From positions 3,384 through 9,277 of the forward strand of contig DNSH01000117.1 in the NCBI GenBank assembly GCA_003499715.1: a stretch of DNA of 5,894 bases, given 5' to 3'. Positions 1 through 5,545 of this stretch are shown here, piece after piece. A program made the translations under genes and the position numbers. Position 1 is the stretch's first letter, and each line of letters starts with the position of its first letter. The DNA is from Candidatus Mesolinea sp. (GTDB lineage: Bacteria; Chloroflexota; Anaerolineae; Anaerolineales; Anaerolineaceae). Under the pieces are notes generated by a model. That model saw only the letters and a list, made by a program, of their open reading frames with translations. It did not search any database and was not told the DNA's origin.

Positions 1-73
1 CGCCAGGCTTGAGGGCAAGCGCAAAGTTGACGATGAGATCGGCATAATTTTCGAGATAGTGTTCAAAAGACAT
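1..73 (-). CDS. Probable M29-family aminopeptidase, N-terminal fragment (runs off the window)
   Basis: Only the first 24 codons are present; the rest lies beyond the left edge. Reading the minus strand from the ATG at 73-71, the peptide contains YADLIVNFALALKPG. This resembles the conserved start of M29 (AmpS / aminopeptidase T type) metallo-aminopeptidases, where a 'YAELLVKVGxNxQPGQ' segment follows a short N-terminal helix. A strong Shine-Dalgarno sequence, GGAGG (complement of 79-83), sits 5 nt upstream of the ATG and supports this start. Enzymes of this family are cytoplasmic, metal-dependent exopeptidases that release N-terminal amino acids from peptides. No metal ligands can be seen because they lie much further downstream. 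The gene is divergent from infC and shares the spacer 74-318 with it. The family call rests on about 20 residues recognised from memory, so it is moderate; that this is a real protein start is more secure. Confidence 0.6.
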   Translation of the reverse strand, partial: MSFEHYLENYADLIVNFALALKPG

Positions 74-78
74 GTAAT

Positions 79-83
79 CCTCC
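79..83 (-). promoter_or_regulatory. Ribosome binding site of the divergent aminopeptidase
   Basis: The complement of this segment reads GGAGG, 5 nt before the ATG at 73-71. It fixes the start of the truncated minus-strand gene. Confidence 0.6.
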
Positions 84-210
84 GTTTTATATAGCTTGTA
101 ATTTATATTCGCTGAACCTACTCGCGACTTAAAAATTCTACTCTTCCTCCGAGCAAGCAGCTTATAGATATTACCGCAAATTCATTTAAAATCCGAAAAA
201 TTAGTATTTG

Positions 211-220
211 ATCCATGGAT
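211..220. repeat. Perfect 10-bp palindrome ATCCATGGAT just upstream of the infC -35
   Basis: ATCCATGGAT is its own reverse complement and ends 5 bp before the putative -35 box TTGACC (226-231). The position would suit an operator, but a 10-bp palindrome can occur by chance and no second copy is seen in the window. Confidence 0.25.
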
Positions 221-225
221 TTGGA

Positions 226-255
226 TTGACCATTATTTGGGCATTATGGTAAGAT
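226..255 (+). promoter_or_regulatory. Putative sigma-70-type promoter of infC
   Basis: TTGACC (226-231; five of six consensus -35 bases) is followed after 18 bp by TAAGAT (250-255; four of six -10 bases). Transcription would start near 262, giving a leader of about 57 nt to the AUC start codon. The leader would carry the 268-290 hairpin near its 5' end. This is a match by eye only. Confidence 0.4.
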
Positions 256-267
256 ATAGTCGACGCC

Positions 268-290
268 AGAAAACACTGGAAGTGTTTTCT
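268..290 (+). promoter_or_regulatory. Perfect 10-bp inverted repeat (hairpin) in the infC leader
   Basis: AGAAAACACT (268-277), a GGA loop (278-280) and AGTGTTTTCT (281-290) pair perfectly over 10 bp. The A-run on the left arm and T-run on the right arm make it look like a weak intrinsic terminator or attenuator. The upstream gene is divergent, so no gene ends here that would need a terminator. That favours a role in infC expression, such as attenuation, mRNA stability, or an operator if it acts as DNA. It ends 14 nt before the infC ribosome binding site and would not itself cover it. Confidence 0.5.
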
Positions 291-304
291 ATTAAATATT
301 ATCT

Positions 305-310
305 AAGGAG
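305..310 (+). promoter_or_regulatory. Ribosome binding site that fixes the AUC start of infC
   Basis: AAGGAG at 305-310 lies 8 nt before ATC at 319-321. An in-frame TAA at 304-306 closes the frame upstream, and no ATG, GTG or TTG occurs in this frame before 376. The site therefore points to ATC as the initiation codon. Confidence 0.8.
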
Positions 311-318
311 AAGAAACA

Positions 319-834
319 ATCAGTAGTAAACAAGAATATAGAGTCAATGAACGCATCCGGGCTGAAAAAGTTCGCTTGGTGGATGAGAACGGTGAAAACG
401 TTGGCATCGTGCCACTTAGTGAAGCTCTCAACCGGGCAGATGACGCCGGTCTGGACCTGGTAGAGGTAGCTCCCAATGCGGATCCACCTGTTTGCCGCAT
501 CATGAATTACAGCAAGTTCCTTTATGAAAAAGAGAAGAAGGAACGCGAAGCACGCAAATCCCAAACAAAGATAGAAATCAAAGAAATTATGTTGCGCCCA
601 AAAACGGGTGATCATCATCGCAATATCAAAGTGAACAATGCGCGAGGCTGGCTAGAGGACGGCAAAAAGGTACGAGTTACGATACGTTTCCGCGGGCGGG
701 AGATTACTTATCCTGAGTTAGCCTTGGAAGATCTCAAAGAGATCGCCGAACAACTTAAGGATGTGAGTGAAATCGAGCAGGCTCCTAACATGGAAGGCCG
801 CGTAATGTACATGCTGCTCAGCCCGAAAAAATAA
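319..834 (+). CDS. infC: Translation initiation factor IF-3, starting at a non-canonical ATC codon
   Basis: IF3 binds the 30S subunit, prevents premature joining of 50S, and checks the start codon-initiator tRNA pairing. The 171-aa length is normal. The N-terminal domain opens with YRVNERIRAEKVRLVDENGE (residues about 7-26). The family signature RIMNYSKFLYEKEK (about 60-73) leads into the charged linker helix. The C-terminal ribosome-binding domain follows (about 85-171), with VTIRFRGREITYPE and the end MYMLLSPKK. Starting at the first ordinary start codon (TTG 376) would delete 19 residues, including the conserved YRVNERIR segment. The ATC at 319 has a well-spaced AAGGAG. AUU/AUC/AUA starts in infC are known from other bacteria and let IF3 repress its own translation; the same is inferred here. 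The usual downstream partners rpmI and rplT are absent, and an insertion sequence begins 7 bp after the stop. Confidence 0.95.
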   Translation: MSSKQEYRVNERIRAEKVRLVDENGENVGIVPLSEALNRADDAGLDLVEVAPNADPPVCRIMNYSKFLYEKEKKEREARKSQTKIEIKEIMLRPKTGDHHRNIKVNNARGWLEDGKKVRVTIRFRGREITYPELALEDLKEIAEQLKDVSEIEQAPNMEGRVMYMLLSPKK

Positions 835-841
835 CACGTTA

Positions 842-888
842 TGCCTCAAAATAAAATCTAACTATAGTGGTCATTGTTGCCTCAAAAT
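842..888. repeat. Left terminal inverted repeat of the IS, two TGCCTCA boxes
   Basis: Two TGCCTCA boxes (842-848 and 878-884) are spaced 36 bp start to start, with AACTATA between them. The inner box is extended to GTTGCCTCAAAAT (876-888) and overlaps the transposase stop codon (882-884, complement). It mirrors 2080-2125 with a 1-nt length difference. The two boxes probably act as paired transposase-binding sites, which is an inference. Confidence 0.75.
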
Positions 889-2036
889 GAACCTAACCGA
901 TCAATTTTTAAGATTCGGGCTCGTGCAGCCTGAATAGATTTCCACAGCCCAACAGGGTTGAGGGAATTATACATACTTGTCAGCTTCTCTTTGATTGCAG
1001 GGTCAACTTGGTCTGAGTCTAACACCCTTTGATAAGGAGTTTTGGCACGATCATGAATGCGATGCGTTTTGTGATCTACCACCGTCTTGCCAACTAACTT
1101 CATCACGGGCTGAAAGAAATTGACAAAGAGATGCATATCCTCATAAAGCGATCTGAGCTGGTCTAACATCTCTTGGCTCTCAAAACGGTCATAGCCCACA
1201 GCCTTGCGCACCACAGACCAATTCTTTTGTTCGATGTGGGCTTGATCATTCTTTTGATAAGGCCTGCAGCGCGTAAAGTTAATTTGATGTTGCTGACAAT
1301 AGCGTAATAGCAGACCATTGATAAACTCAGTGCCATTATCACTATCTATACCCAGTAAAGGGAAGGGTAAACGTGCTCGCAGCATATCAATGGCTTTCAT
1401 CGTCTCCTCTTGAGTTTTGGCAGGCAAAGCTAAACATTCCGTCCAGCCGGTGGCTAAATCCGTTGCACAGAGGGTATGGAGGTAAGTGCCAACGGTAGTT
1501 TCCCCACAGTGTGCAACCAGATCCACCTCCATAAAGCCTACGTGTTCCTCATCCCAAGGGGTAAAGATACGCACTTGGATTTGGCTTTTGAGCAAGCTGC
1601 CAGGCTTGGTGGTGGAAAGACCATGCTTTTTCGTGCGGTAACGACATTCTTTCAGGCAACGATCCATGGTTGCAGGGCTCATCCGCAATAAGGCTGCTTT
1701 ATGCTCCTCACTGAGCACCAACTCACCACAAGCCTCTAATCGGTCAATGAACTCTCCCATAAAGGGTTGCAAACGCTTGGAACAAATATATCCACTCCAT
1801 TCCCAGATTTGTTCCAGAATCTTGACGACGTCCCCACGATAGACTTTCTTCCTACCTGGTTTTTTATGGCTTGTCTTGCGCTTTTCATGCCGAAGTAAAT
1901 TGATAGCATATTTGCGATTGTAGCCTGTAGTTGCCACCAGTTCATCTAAGATCTGGCTTTTTTGGGTCTTCTTAGCTTTCCAGTAACGTTCCCGCACTGC
2001 AGCAATGACTTCTGCTTTACTCTTTCTGCTCATCAT
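882..2036 (-). CDS. IS transposase, DDE (rve-type integrase core), intact
   Basis: This 384-aa protein would catalyse cutting and rejoining of the IS ends. An N-terminal helix-turn-helix-like segment (about residues 5-55, with TGYNRKYAINLLRHEKR) is followed by a basic linker KKPGRKK (58-64) and a mainly helical region to about 140. The catalytic core begins near 145 (TTKPGSLLK). The acidic triad is visible: D172 in FMEVDLVAHCG, D233 in GIDSDNGTEFIN and E269 in NDQAHIEQKNW. D233 and E269 are separated by exactly 35 residues, giving a DD(35)E arrangement. The C-terminal part (about 295-384) contains LFVNFFQPVMKL. The start may be the ATG at 2036 or the adjacent ATG at 2033; a modest AAAGAAAG precedes both. 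The stop codon lies inside the left terminal repeat. The gene is antisense to infC read-through. No frameshift or internal stop is seen. Confidence 0.9.
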   Translation of the reverse strand: MMSRKSKAEVIAAVRERYWKAKKTQKSQILDELVATTGYNRKYAINLLRHEKRKTSHKKPGRKKVYRGDVVKILEQIWEWSGYICSKRLQPFMGEFIDRLEACGELVLSEEHKAALLRMSPATMDRCLKECRYRTKKHGLSTTKPGSLLKSQIQVRIFTPWDEEHVGFMEVDLVAHCGETTVGTYLHTLCATDLATGWTECLALPAKTQEETMKAIDMLRARLPFPLLGIDSDNGTEFINGLLLRYCQQHQINFTRCRPYQKNDQAHIEQKNWSVVRKAVGYDRFESQEMLDQLRSLYEDMHLFVNFFQPVMKLVGKTVVDHKTHRIHDRAKTPYQRVLDSDQVDPAIKEKLTSMYNSLNPVGLWKSIQAARARILKIDRLGSF

Positions 2037-2079
2037 AGTCTTTCTTTGCGATACTCCTCATACCGCAATAGTATGATCT

Positions 2080-2125
2080 ATTTTGAGGCAACGTATATTC
2101 TTATAGTTTGATTATTTGTGAGGCA
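2080..2125. repeat. Right terminal inverted repeat of the IS, two TGAGGCA boxes
   Basis: TGAGGCA occurs at 2084-2090 and 2119-2125, 35 bp apart, with TATAGTT (2102-2108) between them. The inner copy is part of ATTTTGAGGCAAC (2080-2092), a perfect 13-bp inverse of 876-888. It lies upstream of the transposase start and probably also contains or overlaps its promoter. Confidence 0.75.
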
Positions 2126-2155
2126 ATTCGTTCCTAACCTGATTGGCCGGCAGTA

Positions 2156-2161
2156 TATAAT
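2156..2161 (+). promoter_or_regulatory. Putative -10 box of the LRR-protease gene
   Basis: A perfect TATAAT (2156-2161) lies 37 bp before the ATG at 2199 and outside the IS. The -35 region is poor; TTCCTA at 2131-2136 with a 19-bp spacer is the best I see. A transcript would start near 2168 with a leader of about 30 nt. The region is AT-rich, so a chance match is possible. Confidence 0.35.
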
Positions 2162-2187
2162 AATAACGTCAAACTGTTTGGTTTATG

Positions 2188-2194
2188 AAAGGAG
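2188..2194 (+). promoter_or_regulatory. Ribosome binding site deciding the start of the LRR-protease gene
   Basis: AAAGGAG lies 4 nt before the ATG at 2199-2201. That start opens directly into a Sec signal peptide, whereas the frame's upstream GTG at 2118 falls inside the IS end and has no such context. Confidence 0.75.
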
Positions 2195-2198
2195 TTTA

Positions 2199-5141
2199 AT
2201 GAAAAAAGTGTCTTTGAAAATTAATGTCACTATTCTGATACTATCCTTCGTTTTTCAATCTTCTTCCGCACTCGCAATCTCATGTATCAGTGCTATTGAA
2301 CCAGAAGATCAAGTCTTGAAGGAAACATTGATTCAATCTAGCCCCCCAGTTCCTGAAACGCCTGGTAAACCTGTTACTCATGAATCTACAATTTCCTCTG
2401 CGCATCTCTTAGATTCAAAAGTGCCACACGCAGATTTACTCCAAGACCCTAACCTACCTGAGGATATTCGTGCCCATTTCATTGCTCAGACAAAAAGAAT
2501 TCAAAAACTTGGTTTTTCGTTACCTACAACCGAGCAGATCGCCCAGACTCAAGCTCAGGTACAAGCATTTAACTGCACATCGGTAACTGAGGTCTCGCAA
2601 ATTGAATGCGAAGCGCTTGTCGCACTCTACAATAGCACTGATGGAGCAAGTTGGAGTTTTCGGGATAACTGGTTGGAAAATGACACTATGAGTACGTGGT
2701 ATGGAGTTGACGTTTGGGAAGGCCATATTGTGGGAATTTACCTTAGATACAACAACTTACACGGCTCTCTTCCCAGCGAAACTGGTGACTTGATCCATCT
2801 CTATTCATTAGTGATAAGTGATAATAACCTTACTGGGCGCATTCCAGAGTCTCTTATTAATCTTACGATATTAAATGAATTAGACATAAGTTATAATTTC
2901 TTTGAGACAACTGGATATAGTCAAGATCTTCTTGATTTTCTCGCTTTGAATGATCCGGATTGGTTGGAAACCCAGTATACGCCGTTTACCAGTTGCAATG
3001 ATGTGACAGAAATTCCTAAAACCGAATGTGACGCTCTGGTAGAACTTTACAACAGCACTAACGGAACAAGCTGGACGAATAATTTTCACTGGTTAACCTA
3101 CAACCCTATTGATGCCTGGTATGGAGTGTATGTAAAAGATGGCCATGTTTCGTCTATAGGCCTCCAATCCAATAATCTCGTAGGTACGATCCCTAACGCA
3201 TTGGCAAACTTGACCCAACTTAGACTACTTTACCTTACTAGTAGTAATCTCTCAGGTGAGATCCCACTTGAGTTCGGTAATCTAAGAAATCTTGAGAATT
3301 TAAGTTTTTTCAATCAAAAGTTGACTGGTAATATCCCACCATTTATTGGTGATTTGACTAAACTGAGAAGTTTGAATTTGGGATGGAACTACTTCACTGG
3401 CTCCATCCCTTCGAATTTAGGGAATCTCGCAAATCTTAATAACCTCAATCTGAGTCGTAACTATTTGACAGGTTCAATACCATCATCGTTAGCTAATTTG
3501 CCTCTTTTTCATTTGGACCTTGGAGGGAATCGGCTCACTGGTACCATCCCGCCTGAACTGGGCAACTTCAAAACTTGGATTGACATAGACTTAAGTCAAA
3601 ACCAACTGAGCGGTAGGATTCCGCCCGAGTTAGGCAACATCCGTTACCTTACAGAACTGAGACTTAATTCTAATGATCTCTATGGAAGCATTCCACCAGA
3701 GCTTGGAAATCTGTTTTTTTTGAAGTATCTTTTTCTCCATAATAACCACCTTACCAATAGAATTCCGACAAAACTTGGTAATTTGGCTAGTTTGGAAACT
3801 CTCTGGCTTGATGGTAATGATTTGGTTGGTAGCATACCGGTTAGTTTTATTAAGCTGACAGAGTTAAGAAATGTAAATGTGGTAGGTATGGATTTATGTA
3901 TACCTAATACTCCTGACTTTGTGGCATGGAGCAATGCGTTATCATGGATGTATCCATGGGGCAAACCCCCTTTTTGTGAACCACAAAATCCAAAATTCTT
4001 GATTGTTCCTTTGACATGGAAAGGATCCCAAGCCTCATTCGATCAAGCTGCTACCATTCAATTGGACAATTTTCTTGATCAAGTTCCTTTGTCGGCTTGC
4101 AGAGAAAATGTCGTCATTAATAAGTTGAACGTCTCGACTCAAAATTTCTCTACCTGGAACTGTTCTGCAAATTCATATGGCCTGACAGAAATCAAAGATT
4201 TTGTAAGAAAAAATTTGAACATTGACCCTGCTGATTACGATGTAATCCTAGGGCTTGTTGAAGACTCACCATGTAAATACGATGGCGCGAGTAATGGCGC
4301 AGATGTAATTTGGTCTTCCACAGAATACCAAATTGTGACGGCACATGAGCTTGGACATATCTATGGCCTAGAAGATCAATATTGCAGCAACCAAGCTGGC
4401 TCAACAGACCCACGTTGTAATGATGGTGACATCCAAAATGATGGGCCAATCACTGGAGATGTGAACTGGCTTAGCGCTTCTCTCCCTTACGACTGCCCTC
4501 CGAATGGGGCTCTTGATAGCACTGGTTCGAAGTGTTGTAATTTCAATGAAGCTAATCTCTGCACATCAAAGCCTTATGGGGTTTGCTGCCATGGAAACAA
4601 AAATCCAGCTGGAGGCAGATCGACCATGTCATATTCCAACGCGCCTGAACCAAGGGGCTTCGACACAATCGAGTTGGCACATCTTGACGTACACCCCAGC
4701 CTGCAATGTTCGACTGGTGCTGCGAGTAATGGATCCGAAATATTTACTACTCAAGATGAAGACACTGAACTTTTATTGGATATCAATTTGCATGTTTACC
4801 CAAATGATACTGTCAATAGTCACAGCATCACCATAACTGAAGGAAGAATAACCCAAGAATCTATCTTACTAGAAAAATCAGGTGAATATTTGTTAACGAT
4901 CCGTGGCCAGTCGAATGAAGAAATATTCGAGCAGTCATTCCAATTATATTTTGATTATTTTGGTCCAGTTTTTCTTGATGGAGATTACTCTGATATTAGC
5001 CTGGCTAAAACCGATGTCTCTTTTAGAGTTCCGTATTCCTGTCCGATGAAAATCCTGAACCTTTTCCATAATGGAGAATTGATCCATACACAAATGCTTC
5101 CGAGCCTTTGTGCAAATTACCTTCCCATTATCTTTAGGTGA
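2199..5141 (+). CDS. Exported LRR protein fused to a metzincin-like zinc metallopeptidase
   Basis: This is a 980-aa protein. Residues 1-26 form a Sec signal peptide (MKK, hydrophobic ILILSFVF, cleavage after SSSALA). LAISC ending at Cys29 could alternatively be a lipobox. After a linker (about 27-125), block 1 (126-265) has a cap with ECEALVALYNSTDGASW and about three LRRs. Block 2 (266-593) has the related cap ECDALVELYNSTNGTSW, ten 24-residue plant-type LRRs (LxxLxLxxNxLxGxIPxxLGNL) and a C-terminal cap with Cys566 and Cys593. Residues about 598-838 are a cysteine-rich peptidase domain with HELGHIYGLED: H716, E717, H720 and D726 fit HExxHxxGxxD. M810 in STMSY is a candidate Met-turn. A beta-rich tail (about 846-980) ends in NYLPIIFR. 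The likely role is an extracellular or surface protease whose LRRs bind a protein or glycan ligand; the substrate is unknown. It has its own RBS and promoter-like site and stands as a single gene. Confidence 0.85.
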   Translation: MKKVSLKINVTILILSFVFQSSSALAISCISAIEPEDQVLKETLIQSSPPVPETPGKPVTHESTISSAHLLDSKVPHADLLQDPNLPEDIRAHFIAQTKRIQKLGFSLPTTEQIAQTQAQVQAFNCTSVTEVSQIECEALVALYNSTDGASWSFRDNWLENDTMSTWYGVDVWEGHIVGIYLRYNNLHGSLPSETGDLIHLYSLVISDNNLTGRIPESLINLTILNELDISYNFFETTGYSQDLLDFLALNDPDWLETQYTPFTSCNDVTEIPKTECDALVELYNSTNGTSWTNNFHWLTYNPIDAWYGVYVKDGHVSSIGLQSNNLVGTIPNALANLTQLRLLYLTSSNLSGEIPLEFGNLRNLENLSFFNQKLTGNIPPFIGDLTKLRSLNLGWNYFTGSIPSNLGNLANLNNLNLSRNYLTGSIPSSLANLPLFHLDLGGNRLTGTIPPELGNFKTWIDIDLSQNQLSGRIPPELGNIRYLTELRLNSNDLYGSIPPELGNLFFLKYLFLHNNHLTNRIPTKLGNLASLETLWLDGNDLVGSIPVSFIKLTELRNVNVVGMDLCIPNTPDFVAWSNALSWMYPWGKPPFCEPQNPKFLIVPLTWKGSQASFDQAATIQLDNFLDQVPLSACRENVVINKLNVSTQNFSTWNCSANSYGLTEIKDFVRKNLNIDPADYDVILGLVEDSPCKYDGASNGADVIWSSTEYQIVTAHELGHIYGLEDQYCSNQAGSTDPRCNDGDIQNDGPITGDVNWLSASLPYDCPPNGALDSTGSKCCNFNEANLCTSKPYGVCCHGNKNPAGGRSTMSYSNAPEPRGFDTIELAHLDVHPSLQCSTGAASNGSEIFTTQDEDTELLLDINLHVYPNDTVNSHSITITEGRITQESILLEKSGEYLLTIRGQSNEEIFEQSFQLYFDYFGPVFLDGDYSDISLAKTDVSFRVPYSCPMKILNLFHNGELIHTQMLPSLCANYLPIIFR

Positions 5142-5357
5142 TTTTTTGGTTTCAAATTAAGCAGGTAACTTACAACCAGCAAATAATTAAGGCAAGCATT
5201 GTTGTATTAATCCTTTCAAATTACACATTTTGGGATTACTGCTAGTCATGTAGGTATTATGTATTATAGATGTTTTACATGAGGTGCATCGCACGAATGA
5301 CAATACTTAATTACCTATCATGTAGCGTATTGCGTAAAAGTTGGTTTTCAACGGAAC

Positions 5358-5384
5358 TTATCTCCAACCGACAGCTAGAGATAA
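5358..5384. repeat. Inverted repeat TTATCTC / GAGATAA
   Basis: TTATCTC (5358-5364) and GAGATAA (5378-5384) are perfect inverse copies around a 13-nt loop. The same GAGAT/ATCTC theme recurs at 5524-5536. Function unknown. Confidence 0.3.
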
Positions 5385-5480
5385 ATGAATTTGAAAATGA
5401 ATTCCTGGTCGGGGGGACGGAACTTAACACCTTAGAATTTGATAGACCGCAATATTTTCACGAGTATATCCTGACACACC

Positions 5481-5495
5481 GCCTGGATGCCAGGC
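5481..5495. repeat. Perfect hairpin GCCTGG-ATG-CCAGGC
   Basis: A 6-bp GC-rich stem with a 3-nt loop. No T-run follows (AATGCAGTCC), so it is not a standard intrinsic terminator. Confidence 0.35.
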
Positions 5496-5523
5496 AATGC
5501 AGTCCACTGGCAAGACACATCAC

Positions 5524-5536
5524 GGAGATAATCTCC
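5524..5536. repeat. Palindrome GGAGAT-A-ATCTCC
   Basis: Perfect 6-bp arms around one central base. It could be a dimeric protein-binding site; nothing nearby identifies a regulator. Confidence 0.3.
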
Positions 5537-5545
5537 TAATTCGTC

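Larger units (their letters stand above)
842..2125 (-). mobile_element. Complete insertion sequence with one DDE transposase and compound terminal repeats
   Basis: The element is about 1.28 kb, with related ends in inverted orientation. Each end has an outer TGCCTCA (842-848; complement of 2119-2125), a middle AACTATA (860-866; complement of 2102-2108) and an inner 13-bp GTTGCCTCAAAAT (876-888; complement of 2080-2092). One intact transposase fills the interior. The outer boundary is inferred from the end of similarity. No clean target-site duplication is visible: the flanks read ...CACGTTA and ATTCGTT..., sharing only CGTT at slightly different offsets. The IS family cannot be named with confidence. 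The transposase is of the rve/DD35E type, and an unclassified (ISNCY-like) or IS481-like group is possible. The intact gene and well-matched ends suggest it may be active or recently inserted. It sits directly behind infC, between infC and the LRR-protease gene. Confidence 0.8.

Noticed and set aside
292..618. Minus-strand open frame opposite infC
   Set aside because: Antisense shadow of a strongly conserved housekeeping gene; its hydrophobic translation is a by-product of the infC reading frame.
376..834. Shorter infC starting at TTG 376
   Set aside because: It would lose the conserved YRVNERIR segment of IF3, while ATC 319 has a good RBS.
835..841. Target-site duplication CGTT flanking the IS (837-840 and 2129-2132)
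   Set aside because: The two copies sit at different distances from the outer TGCCTCA boxes (1 nt versus 3 nt), and a 4-bp match is easily due to chance.
2118..2198. Upstream GTG extension of the LRR-protease frame, adding 27 residues
   Set aside because: The GTG lies inside the outer terminal repeat of the IS, has no ribosome binding site and would bury the signal peptide; ATG 2199 with AAAGGAG is clearly better.
4504..4836. 110-codon plus-strand frame inside the protease domain
   Set aside because: It overlaps the well-supported LRR-protease frame, lacks an RBS and shows no family features.
5270..5539. 89-codon plus-strand open frame
   Set aside because: No Shine-Dalgarno sequence before the ATG, no recognisable motif, and it lies in a palindrome-containing, probably non-coding stretch. 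It could be part of a decayed gene continuing to 5647.
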